A stretch of 27,527 nt of DNA from Methylophaga sp. (GTDB taxonomy: Bacteria; Pseudomonadota; Gammaproteobacteria; Nitrosococcales; Methylophagaceae), in assembly GCF_030651745.1 (NCBI RefSeq), contig NZ_JAUSCC010000081.1, positions 1-27,527 of the forward strand, read 5' to 3'. Position numbers and translations under genes: made by a program. Below the pieces are notes generated by a model that saw nothing but the letters and a program-made list of their open reading frames with translations, was not told the DNA's origin and did no database searches. Position 1 is the first letter of the stretch; each line of letters opens with the position of its first letter. Positions 9,221-16,436 of the stretch are shown piece after piece.

Positions 9221-9995
9221 TATTTAATACCAGCATTCGAATCATTTGCAGCATTTGGTCGGAAAAACTCACCAGATGATTACCGACTGCAGGCAAGGTG
9301 ATGTAAATAATTATAAAGCCCAAGCCGATAGTCAGTGGAAAACCAATGGAAAAAGGACTGATTTGTGGAGCGGCACGGGATAAAATGCCGAACGCTAAAT
9401 TCACCATCATCAACGAGCCAATCGCTGGTAAAGCGATAATGACACCGGCAGCGTACATCCAGCTTGCCAGACTGGCGATATCACGGAAACTTTCAACGGC
9501 AATTCCACCGGCACCAACAGGCAGGGTAATAAAACTCTCCGCCATCACTTGGATCAACACTAAATGTCCATTGATACTGAGAAACATCAGGGTGATGAAA
9601 ATCATATAAAACTGACTGATAACCGGAACGGTGGTGCCATTTTGCGGATCGACCATTGATGCAAAACCAAGTCCCATCTGCATGGCAATGATCTGACCGG
9701 CCACAATGAAAGCGTTGATAAGCAGTTGCAGCATAAAGCCCATGCAGATACCGATCATGATCTGTTGGCTAATCAACAGCAGGCCTTCAGCACTTAATGG
9801 TGAAACAACAGGTATCGGTGTGTTAATAGTTGGCACCACCACTAAGGTGATGGCCAATGCAATAATCAGCCGGGTGCGAACATTGATAAAGTTACTGCTG
9901 AAAATAGGAGCGACCATCACCATGCCGCCGATGCGAAATAACGGCAGGATATAAGCACCGAGCATCGCACTGATTTCTGCGATCGACAGGTTCAT
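9213..9995 (-). CDS. fliR: Flagellar export gate protein FliR
   Basis: FliR is a hydrophobic subunit of the FliPQR export channel. The 260 residues contain about six hydrophobic segments, including LGAYILPLFRIGGMVMVAPI near the N-terminus and the conserved PQNGTTVPVISQFY loop. The start is 2 bases after the fliQ stop, with an AGG at good spacing (GGTTAACG before the ATG). Identification rests on position between fliQ and flhB, on length and on these conserved segments. Confidence 0.96.
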   Translation of the reverse strand: MNLSIAEISAMLGAYILPLFRIGGMVMVAPIFSSNFINVRTRLIIALAITLVVVPTINTPIPVVSPLSAEGLLLISQQIMIGICMGFMLQLLINAFIVAGQIIAMQMGLGFASMVDPQNGTTVPVISQFYMIFITLMFLSINGHLVLIQVMAESFITLPVGAGGIAVESFRDIASLASWMYAAGVIIALPAIGSLMMVNLAFGILSRAAPQISPFSIGFPLTIGLGFIIIYITLPAVGNHLVSFSDQMLQMIRMLVLNNG

Positions 9996-9997
9996 CG

Positions 9998-10267
9998 TTA
10001 ACCTATCAGATAGGGAATGTTTTCAAACAGGCGGACGGCGTAATTGGTGACCAAACTCAGCATCCACGGACCGGCGATCATTAACACCGTAATGGTGACC
10101 AGTAATTTAGGAATAAAGCTTAAGGTCTGTTCGTTTATCGATGTAGCGGCCTGAAACATACTGACCATCAAACCCACGACTAATGCCGGAATTAATATGA
10201 CGATGATAAGCAACGTAATCACTTCAAGGGTTTGTTGCATCACAGTTAATACGGTTTCAGGCGTCAT
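9998..10267 (-). CDS. fliQ: Flagellar export gate protein FliQ
   Basis: FliQ is a small subunit of the export channel that assembles with FliP and FliR. The 89 residues form two hydrophobic helices (about 15-42 and 52-75) around the conserved VGLMVSMFQAATSINEQTLSF segment. The length is the family norm of about 89. Gaps to fliP upstream and fliR downstream are only 2 bases each. Identification is firm. Confidence 0.96.
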   Translation of the reverse strand: MTPETVLTVMQQTLEVITLLIIVILIPALVVGLMVSMFQAATSINEQTLSFIPKLLVTITVLMIAGPWMLSLVTNYAVRLFENIPYLIG

Positions 10268-10269
10268 GG

Positions 10270-11007
10270 CTAAATATAAAAGCTGGAAGCCAGCGTTCCC
10301 ATCAATAATGCCCAGCCATCGATCAATACAAATAACATCAGTTTAAATGGCAGCGAGATCAGCATTGGTGACAACATCATCATACCCATTGCCATCAACA
10401 CAGATGCAACCACCAAGTCGATGATTAAAAACGGTACAAAAATCAGAAAACCAATCTGAAAAGCGGTTTTTAATTCACTGGTCACAAACGCTGGTAATAA
10501 CAAGCTGAACGGTACTTCTTCAGGGCTATCAATGGCGGCATAGCCACCAATTTCGGCAAATAATTCAATATCACTTTCACGGGTTTGTGCCAGCATGAAT
10601 TCACGAAACGGCAGACTGACCTGTTCAATTGCTGCGGTGGCTTCAATATCGCCGTCCAGATAAGGTTTAACCCCATTTTCATAGGCATTAGTGAACACCG
10701 GAGACATGATAAAAAAGGTCAGAAACAAGGCCAGACCAATCATGATTTGGTTAGAAGGCGTCGATTGTACACCCATGGCCTGACGCAAAATGGCCAGCAC
10801 AATGATGATTCGCGTAAAGGACGTCATCATTAACAGTGCGGCTGGCAACAATGTCAGCACGGTCATTAATGCCAGGATTTGCAAGGTTAACGAATAACTT
10901 TGTGAACCATCCTCGCCGGTCGATAGGGTCAAAGCCGGAATGCCGGGTTCCGCTAACGCCAGTCCTGGCAACAGGATACAGAGCAGCAACAGTCCAAAAC
11001 GCATCAT
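10270..11007 (-). CDS. fliP: Flagellar export gate protein FliP
   Basis: FliP is the main pore-forming subunit of the export channel. It begins with a cleavable signal peptide (MMRFGLLLLCILLPGLALA, likely cut before EPG), as is typical of the family. Then come the hydrophobic region LTLLPAALLMMTSFTRIIIV, the conserved LRQAMGVQSTPSNQ stretch, a periplasmic part and two C-terminal helices, 245 residues in all. The start codon overlaps the fliO stop (ATGA). Identification is firm. Confidence 0.97.
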   Translation of the reverse strand: MMRFGLLLLCILLPGLALAEPGIPALTLSTGEDGSQSYSLTLQILALMTVLTLLPAALLMMTSFTRIIIVLAILRQAMGVQSTPSNQIMIGLALFLTFFIMSPVFTNAYENGVKPYLDGDIEATAAIEQVSLPFREFMLAQTRESDIELFAEIGGYAAIDSPEEVPFSLLLPAFVTSELKTAFQIGFLIFVPFLIIDLVVASVLMAMGMMMLSPMLISLPFKLMLFVLIDGWALLMGTLASSFYI

Positions 11008-11423
11008 GAGTTGCCTCGTTGCTGCATCATTTGTTTCAGACGATCTGCAAACGAATCATTATTTTTGATGGTAACTTCCCGCACTGAAAGCGGCTCTGGC
11101 AACGTATACAGTGTATTAATTTGCTGCGGAGTGACGCCGATCAACAGCTGTTGATCACCGACTTGTATTAACACGGCTTTTTCGCGGGTACCTAAGGAAA
11201 TGGCACCGAGAACTTTTAGGTGACCATGATGTGCAGCATGAAAAAATTGACTACGTTTTAACAGCCAACCCAGAAACACGATGACCGCAAGCACTACGAT
11301 TAAACCAAATATGGTTTGTAACAGTGTACTGGCAGTGACCGGAGCAGAGCTTATGGTTTCTGCATTTACCGTTACCGGCAACACGGAAATCAGAGCTGCT
11401 GAAAAAACGTAGCAGTATTTCAT
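11004..11423 (-). CDS. fliO: Flagellar export assembly factor FliO
   Basis: FliO helps assemble the FliP ring and is often poorly conserved. The 139 residues show an N-terminal signal-like segment (about 1-21), one strong membrane helix (about 36-55, LIVVLAVIVFLGWLLK) and a small cytoplasmic domain with GTREKAVLIQVGDQQLLIGVT, which is the conserved FliO core. Both ends overlap neighbours by 4 bases (ATGA): fliN upstream and fliP downstream. Function is inferred from position and core motif. Confidence 0.93.
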   Translation of the reverse strand: MKYCYVFSAALISVLPVTVNAETISSAPVTASTLLQTIFGLIVVLAVIVFLGWLLKRSQFFHAAHHGHLKVLGAISLGTREKAVLIQVGDQQLLIGVTPQQINTLYTLPEPLSVREVTIKNNDSFADRLKQMMQQRGNS

Positions 11424-11878
11424 CGCAGTTTTTTAATCCGCTCAGCGGCGCTGATAACATCGGTCAGACGAATACCGAATTTATCATTGACGACGACCAC
11501 TTCACCGTGGGCGATCAAGGTATCGTTGACCAGCACATCCATTGGTTCACCCGCCAGACGATCCAGTTCCACCACTGAACCCTGACTTAATTGCAGCAAA
11601 TTTCGAATACTGATGCGGGTGCGGCCGATTTCCATCGAGATGGTGACAGGAATATCCAACACCATATCCATATTCACTTCAGATCGGGGTTTGCCCTCAT
11701 CAGCCAATTTGTCCATTGGAGCGGGGCTGGCTTGTGCTGCGGAGGATTCAGCTTCTGCCTGTTCCTCCAGTGCAGCTGCCCAAGGATCCTCTGCTGAATC
11801 GTTATCGCCTTGATCCTCTAATGCGGCTGCCCATTCGTCAGCCAGATCCTGATCGGATTGTTTAGTATCTTCACTCAT
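11420..11878 (-). CDS. fliN: Flagellar motor switch protein FliN
   Basis: FliN forms the lower ring of the flagellar C-ring and receives export cargo. The 152 residues have an acidic N-terminal extension (1-65) and a SpoA-type domain (about 70-150, with MDMVLDIPVTISMEIGRTRI and VVNDKFGIRLTDVISAAERI). The extension contains two copies of a short motif, ADEWAAALEDQ (13-23) and EDPWAAALEEQ (30-40). The start overlaps the fliM stop and the stop overlaps the fliO start, each by 4 bases. Identification is firm; the doubled motif is noted under findings. Confidence 0.96.
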   Translation of the reverse strand: MSEDTKQSDQDLADEWAAALEDQGDNDSAEDPWAAALEEQAEAESSAAQASPAPMDKLADEGKPRSEVNMDMVLDIPVTISMEIGRTRISIRNLLQLSQGSVVELDRLAGEPMDVLVNDTLIAHGEVVVVNDKFGIRLTDVISAAERIKKLR

Positions 11879-12897
11879 AATTTTTTAGCCTTTGCCAACT
11901 GATAGCTTGGTGTAGTGTCTTTTGGATGTTCAATAATCGAATTAATTTTTAACGCTGCTTTGTCGTTGTGTTCACCGTAGGTCGCACGAAATACCGGAAT
12001 GTTTTCCACCATGGTGGTCACAGTTTTCGGCATGCTGATAGGAATAATGTCACCGACTTTCAATTTACGAACATCTTCTAAAGTGAGCGTTGTTTGTGCC
12101 AATATTGCAGATATGGTGACATCTGCCAGCATCAGCTCTTCACGCATCGATTTTGCCCAGCGACCATCATCATTTGAGCGGTCACTTTGCAGACCGGTAT
12201 CCAGCAATTCCCTAATCGGTTCCAGCATTGAATAGGGTAAAGTGATATGCAAATCACCACCGCCACCGTCCAATTCGATATGGAAGGTTGAGATGACCAC
12301 GACTTCACTGGGGCTCACAATATTGGCAAATTGCGGGTTAACCTCATGGCTGACGAATTCAAATTTGACCGGCATGACCGGTGACCAGGCTTCGGTTAAA
12401 TCGTTAAAACACAGGTTTAACACCATGCGGATTACACGTAATTCGGTCGCCGTAAATTCCCTGCCTTCAATGCGTGCCTGAAACCGTCCTTCGCCACCAA
12501 AATAATTATCCAGAATGGTGAAAACCAATTTGGGTTCAAAAACGATAAGCCCGGTACCCCGCAAAGGATGCAATTGAATCAGGTTGAGACTGGTGGGCAC
12601 AAACAGGGTATGCACGTATTCAGAAAACTTCATTACTTGCACGCCGCCCACAGAAATTTCAGCAGATCGACGCAGCATGTTGAATAAATTTATCCGCAGA
12701 TAACGGGCAAAGCGTTCATTAATCATTTCCAGGGTCGGCATGCGACCGCGGATAATGCGTTCTTCATTACCGAAATCGTAGCGACGCGGTTTACCGAATT
12801 CGTCCAGTTCCGGCTCTTTCTTCTGGATATCGTCACCGCCCAGTCCGTTTAGCAGGGCATCAACTTCATCCTGTGACAATATATCGTGAACGGCCAT
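11875..12897 (-). CDS. fliM: Flagellar motor switch protein FliM
   Basis: FliM is the switch protein that binds CheY-P and links FliG to FliN. The 340 residues begin with the CheY-binding peptide ILSQDEVDALLNGLGG (about 6-21). A CheC-like middle domain follows, with HPLRGTGLIVFEPKLVF near 112-130 and GGGGDLHITLPYSM, and then a SpoA-type C-terminal domain (about 250-325, LTLEDVRKLKVGDIIPI). The ATG is 2 bases after the fliL stop with no strong ribosome site, so coupling to fliL is likely. In some polar-flagellated species the same N-terminal peptide also binds FlhG. Identification is firm. Confidence 0.97.
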   Translation of the reverse strand: MAVHDILSQDEVDALLNGLGGDDIQKKEPELDEFGKPRRYDFGNEERIIRGRMPTLEMINERFARYLRINLFNMLRRSAEISVGGVQVMKFSEYVHTLFVPTSLNLIQLHPLRGTGLIVFEPKLVFTILDNYFGGEGRFQARIEGREFTATELRVIRMVLNLCFNDLTEAWSPVMPVKFEFVSHEVNPQFANIVSPSEVVVISTFHIELDGGGGDLHITLPYSMLEPIRELLDTGLQSDRSNDDGRWAKSMREELMLADVTISAILAQTTLTLEDVRKLKVGDIIPISMPKTVTTMVENIPVFRATYGEHNDKAALKINSIIEHPKDTTPSYQLAKAKKL

Positions 12898-12899
12898 AA

Positions 12900-13394
12900 C
12901 TATTGCATTACCAGACTGGTGAAATAAACCGCTTCAAGTCCAGCGATAGAGCTCTGCTGCTGGGTAAGGAAATTATTGATGGTTTCCAGTGATGCCTGCT
13001 GCAAGGCCTGTGTTCCTTCAGTGGTACTCAGTGCGTCATAATCTTGACTATAAAATAACATCAGCAACTCATGAACCAATGCCGGTTCATGTAGGGCAAA
13101 CAAATTAATCGTCGCCTGATCGCGAGCCATGACTTTCATCTTGATTTGTAAATAACGAACCTGGTTATTACTTTGCTCTGAGAAATTGACGATAAACGGA
13201 GCTGTAATCTCGTGATAAACCGGTGTGGCTTTTGGGGCGTTGGCTGGGTCTACGGGCTCAGCATCCTTAGTCATCCACCAATATACTCCGCCGCCAATGA
13301 CTGCCAGCAGAACAACAATGCCAACCAGCATGATGATTTTGGTTTTCTTACTCATGCCTTGCTTGAGTTCGATATCTTTTTGTATTTCAGCCAT
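12900..13394 (-). CDS. fliL: Flagellar basal body protein FliL
   Basis: FliL surrounds the stator units at the inner membrane and supports torque. The 164 residues have a short cytoplasmic N-terminus, one membrane helix (about 19-41, IIMLVGIVVLLAVIGGGVYW) and a periplasmic FliL domain (EITAPFIVNFSEQSNNQVRY onward) ending in GLEAVYFTSLVMQ. AGGAA precedes the ATG. A second FliL-domain gene lies directly upstream. fliK, the usual upstream neighbour in many gammaproteobacteria, is not here. Confidence 0.95.
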   Translation of the reverse strand: MAEIQKDIELKQGMSKKTKIIMLVGIVVLLAVIGGGVYWWMTKDAEPVDPANAPKATPVYHEITAPFIVNFSEQSNNQVRYLQIKMKVMARDQATINLFALHEPALVHELLMLFYSQDYDALSTTEGTQALQQASLETINNFLTQQQSSIAGLEAVYFTSLVMQ

Positions 13395-13443
13395 ATTGTT
13401 TATTTCCTATCGATAAATTATTCAAAGCAAATACCGTGCCCAA

Positions 13444-13851
13444 TCATTGCCAGAGAAAGGTGGTGAAATACACTGCTTCGAGATTGCTGTTTCCGGTTTC
13501 TTCTTCAAATATGGTTTTAATACGTTCATAAGCCTTTTGTTGAAGTTCGGTACGACCTTCCAGGCTTTTCACTGTTTTCATGTCCTGTTCGGCGAAAAGA
13601 GTGCGTAATGTGTCTTGAATCATTGGCAGGTTACTGTCAGCACTATTGAGAATGGCCGGATCTTTGGATTTCAAAGCAACTTTGATTTGCAGATAGCGTG
13701 CCTTCTCATTACTTTGCCGCAGAAAATTGATAGTGAAGGGTTCTTCGATAACGTAATACAGCGGTTGAGTCGATTGTCCGCCTCCCGCATAACTGGCAAA
13801 GCTGGTAAAACTGAGCAATGTAATTATCAATGCGTTCAGCAGAATGTTCAT
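13444..13851 (-). CDS. FliL-domain paralogue with signal peptide
   Basis: This is a second FliL-family protein of 135 residues, upstream of fliL and first in the block. Its C-terminal domain (EEPFTINFLRQSNEKARYLQ to NLEAVYFTTFLWQ) aligns along its length with the periplasmic domain of the downstream FliL. The N-terminus, however, looks like a Sec signal peptide (MNILLNALIITLLSFTSFA, likely cut near SYA-GGG) instead of a cytoplasmic tail plus anchor, so the mature protein may be free in the periplasm. AGGAG stands about 11 bases before the ATG. A stator or basal-body accessory role is inferred from the domain and location. An uncleaved signal anchor is the alternative. Confidence 0.85.
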   Translation of the reverse strand: MNILLNALIITLLSFTSFASYAGGGQSTQPLYYVIEEPFTINFLRQSNEKARYLQIKVALKSKDPAILNSADSNLPMIQDTLRTLFAEQDMKTVKSLEGRTELQQKAYERIKTIFEEETGNSNLEAVYFTTFLWQ

Positions 13852-13921
13852 GAATTGGTATACTCCTGTACCGAAGATGCTGGTGATATCAGTAGTTGAT
13901 TATGACAAGCTTAGGTAATGC
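13852..13921. promoter_or_regulatory. Divergent intergenic region, fliL-like / psd
   Basis: These 70 bases separate the first flagellar gene of the block (minus) from psd (plus), so promoters for both should lie here or just inside the genes. I see no good sigma-54 GG-N10-GC element and no clear sigma-70 pair. TGATATCA (13883-13890) is a short palindrome, and GGTATACTCCTGTACC (13858-13873) is an imperfect inverted repeat that encloses the minus-strand AGGAG ribosome site. Promoter function is inferred from gene orientation only. Confidence 0.4.
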
Positions 13922-14827
13922 GTGAAAGGGGGCAATTTGTCTAATACCAATCAAAAGCAAACTCAGGTAGCAAAAGCAAGTAAAAAAGATTTTTGGCTCA
14001 CCCTGCCGCAGTACTGTCTGCCGCAACATACATTGTCACGATTGATGCATAAGATTTGTCGATGCAAACAACCTTGGTTTAAGAACCGGATCATTTCCAC
14101 CATCATCAAGCAATACCGTGTTGATATGAGTGAGGCCGTTCAACCTGATATCAATCATTATCAGCATTTCAATGCTTTTTTCACTCGAAGAATTAAAACC
14201 GAGAGCAGACCGGTAGCGTACGGAAGTGATGTAATTGTCTCTCCTGTAGATGGCTGTATCAGTCAATTGGGTTTGATAGAGGCAGGTAGAATTTTTCAGG
14301 CCAAAGGCCATGATTATTCGACGCTGGAATTATTAGGTGGGGATGAGCAATTAGCCGCGCAGTTTGATGGTGGTCAATTTGCCACTATTTATCTATCACC
14401 GCGTGATTATCATCGGATCCATATGCCGATTTCCGGAAAACTGACACGGATGCGCTACGTACCAGGTAAATTATTTTCAGTGAATCCATTGACCGTGCGT
14501 GGTGTGCCAAGATTGTTTGCCCGTAACGAGCGTGTGATTACGATTTTTCAAACGGATTTTGGACCGGTAGCAATTATTCTGGTTGGCGCTATTTTTGTAG
14601 GCAGTATGGAAACGGTCTGGCATGAAGGTGAGATTACACCGCCTTACACCAAAGATATTCTCGACTGGCATTATCAGGATTCCAATATTCGTTTGAATAA
14701 AGGTGAAGAGATGGGCCGGTTTAATATGGGGTCAACGGTGGTTTTATTACTTCCTGCTGATGCGCCGGCTTGGACAGAAGAATGGAAAGCCGAGATGAAA
14801 ATAAAGCTGGGGCAGGCTCTGACCTGA
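13922..14827 (+). CDS. psd: Phosphatidylserine decarboxylase proenzyme
   Basis: Psd makes phosphatidylethanolamine from phosphatidylserine at the inner membrane and uses a pyruvoyl group formed by self-cleavage. The 301-residue proenzyme shows Asp110 in SPVDGCIS, His164/His167 in SPRDYHRIHMP and the cleavage motif MGST with Ser271 (NMGSTVVLLLP), giving a large beta and a small alpha chain. It belongs to the bacterial type I family. GTG at 13922 is the likely start, with AGG 6 bases upstream. An in-frame TTG at 13937 after GGGGG is an alternative. It diverges from the flagellar block and ends at a strong terminator. The first 25 residues are polar and probably poorly conserved. Confidence 0.96.
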   Translation: MKGGNLSNTNQKQTQVAKASKKDFWLTLPQYCLPQHTLSRLMHKICRCKQPWFKNRIISTIIKQYRVDMSEAVQPDINHYQHFNAFFTRRIKTESRPVAYGSDVIVSPVDGCISQLGLIEAGRIFQAKGHDYSTLELLGGDEQLAAQFDGGQFATIYLSPRDYHRIHMPISGKLTRMRYVPGKLFSVNPLTVRGVPRLFARNERVITIFQTDFGPVAIILVGAIFVGSMETVWHEGEITPPYTKDILDWHYQDSNIRLNKGEEMGRFNMGSTVVLLLPADAPAWTEEWKAEMKIKLGQALT

Positions 14828-14849
14828 TTGATTACGATATTAAAATGCA

Positions 14850-14880
14850 AAAAAAAACCGGACATTGTCCGGTTTTTTTA
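14850..14880. terminator. Bidirectional intrinsic terminator, psd / zwf
   Basis: A perfect inverted repeat, ACCGGAC-ATT-GTCCGGT, is flanked by an A-run on the left and a T-run on the right, so it reads as a stem followed by U's on both strands. It lies between the convergent ends of psd (stop at 14827) and zwf (stop at 14889) and should serve both. Confidence 0.93.
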
Positions 14881-14888
14881 TTCAGCAA

Positions 14889-16358
14889 TTACGCATTGTT
14901 ACGCCAGGCATGACAACTGTTGTCCTGTAAACGTTTAACTTCTTCAGGGCCCCAGGTGCCAGCTTTATAGGTATGTATAAAGTCTTTTTCTTCAGCCCAT
15001 TTTTCCAAAATCGGATCAACGACTTTCCAGGCCAGATTGACTTCATCAGCACGTAAAAACAATGAACGGTCACCCTGAATGGCATCCAGAATCAAGGCTT
15101 CATAAGCATCAAGTTTGTGTTTGATGTCATCTGATTCCATGGTTTCCAGACCAACGGTATGTGCTTTCATTTCCAGCCCAGGCTGTTTGGCCTGTAACTC
15201 GATGCGCAAGGTGTTGTCTGGTTGCAGACCCATCACAATCCAGTTGGCATGACTTTCGCCCACTTTGGTGTCTTTAAATAATTCCAATGGTGGTTTTTTA
15301 AAGCGAATGGCGATCATCGCTTTTGATTCAGGCATGCATTTACCGGTGCGTAAATAGAAAGGCACACCATGCCAGCGCCAGTTATCAATGTAGATCTTCA
15401 TTGCGGCATAGGTTTCAGTCACACTGCCTGCCGGAGCATCATCTTCTTCCAGATAACCTTTCACCGGCTTGCCGTTGATCTCACCTGCGGCATATTGGCC
15501 ACGGAAAGCATGCTGATCAACGATATCGTGAGTAATCGGGCGGATCGATTTCAGTACTTTTACTTTTTCATCGCGTAATGATTCATCATCCATGTCCGCT
15601 GGCGGTTCCATCGCTACCAATGCCATTACCTGTAATAAATGGCTTTGAATCATGTCGCGCAATGCACCAGATCCGTCATAGTAACCGGCACGACCACCTA
15701 CACCTTGCTGTTCAGCATGAGTAATTTGTACATGATCGATGTATTTATGATTCCATAATGGCTCTAACAGCAGATTGGCAAAGCGGAACACAAAGATATT
15801 CTGTACCGTGCCTTTACCAAGGTAATGGTCGATACGATAGGTTTGTTCTTCGGTAAAGTTTTTACGCAGGATGCGTTCCAGTTCGGCGGCACTCTTCTGA
15901 TCGTAGCCAAACGGTTTTTCAACAACCAGATGGCGCCAGCCATCTTTTTCCTGATTTAAACCTACTGCTGAAAGTTGATCGCCAACCACACTGAAAAGTG
16001 ATGGGCTGATAGAAAGATAAAAAACGATATTCTGTGAGAAACCATTTTCCGGTGTGGTGATCAGTTTTTTCAGTTCGTGATAACTGAAGGCTTCATTGAT
16101 GTCACATTTTAAATAGTGCAGTTTGGCCAGAAAAGTTTGCAGTACGTCATTATTAATACCACCACGAACTCTTGGGCTAACGTATTCTGTGACTAAATCC
16201 TGCCATTCTTGCTGGGTACTTTCTTTACGACCCATACAGATAATACGGGTGTCATCGGTCAGACGATTTTCAGCTTGTAAATGATACAAAGCAGGAAGCA
16301 GTTTTTTCTGTGATAGATCGCCAGTGGCGCCGAAAATAACAATAGTACAAGGTTGCAT
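14889..16358 (-). CDS. zwf: Glucose-6-phosphate 1-dehydrogenase
   Basis: Zwf oxidises glucose 6-phosphate to 6-phosphogluconolactone and makes NADPH, feeding the oxidative pentose phosphate or Entner-Doudoroff route. In methylotrophs it can serve cyclic formaldehyde oxidation. The ATG at 16358 gives 489 residues, close to E. coli's 491, and has GGGAGA just upstream. This numbering also places the catalytic pair at His178 (RIDHYLGK) and His240 (SQ/QS-H-LLQV), the positions known from the Leuconostoc enzyme. A longer in-frame reading to 16421 would run into the glgA control region and is not supported. The nucleotide-binding motif [10 protein letters not shown] is at 10-19. Oddity: the active-site signature reads DHYLGKG, with Gly183 where Glu, Gln or Lys is usual. 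Confidence 0.96.
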   Translation of the reverse strand: MQPCTIVIFGATGDLSQKKLLPALYHLQAENRLTDDTRIICMGRKESTQQEWQDLVTEYVSPRVRGGINNDVLQTFLAKLHYLKCDINEAFSYHELKKLITTPENGFSQNIVFYLSISPSLFSVVGDQLSAVGLNQEKDGWRHLVVEKPFGYDQKSAAELERILRKNFTEEQTYRIDHYLGKGTVQNIFVFRFANLLLEPLWNHKYIDHVQITHAEQQGVGGRAGYYDGSGALRDMIQSHLLQVMALVAMEPPADMDDESLRDEKVKVLKSIRPITHDIVDQHAFRGQYAAGEINGKPVKGYLEEDDAPAGSVTETYAAMKIYIDNWRWHGVPFYLRTGKCMPESKAMIAIRFKKPPLELFKDTKVGESHANWIVMGLQPDNTLRIELQAKQPGLEMKAHTVGLETMESDDIKHKLDAYEALILDAIQGDRSLFLRADEVNLAWKVVDPILEKWAEEKDFIHTYKAGTWGPEEVKRLQDNSCHAWRNNA

Positions 16359-16436
16359 GGTTTCTCCCGTTACAAGGCTGTGACTGTGCCGTTGAGCGTA
16401 TATAATTGAGCAATTGTACAATTATGGGAGTGCCTC
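16359..16436. promoter_or_regulatory. Divergent promoter region zwf / glgA with 12-bp palindrome
   Basis: This 78-base region carries the start signals of both genes: GGGAGA before zwf and GGGAG before the GTG of glgA. A consensus TATAAT lies at 16401-16406 on the plus strand, placing a likely glgA transcription start near 16413, but no convincing -35 box is found at 16-18 bases. The perfect palindrome AATTGTACAATT at 16412-16423 sits on that predicted start and is a candidate operator. A minus-strand TATATA at 16404-16399 could serve zwf. Confidence 0.5.

Noticed and set aside
13852..13921. Sigma-54 (FleQ-type) or sigma-28 promoter before the flagellar block.
   Set aside because: No GG-N10-GC element and no TAAA-N15-GCCGATAA match could be found in the 70 bases.
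16359..16421. N-terminal extension of Zwf by 21 residues to 16421.
   Set aside because: It lies in the divergent control region, lacks a ribosome site, and the ATG at 16358 has GGGAGA and gives the expected family numbering (His178, His240).
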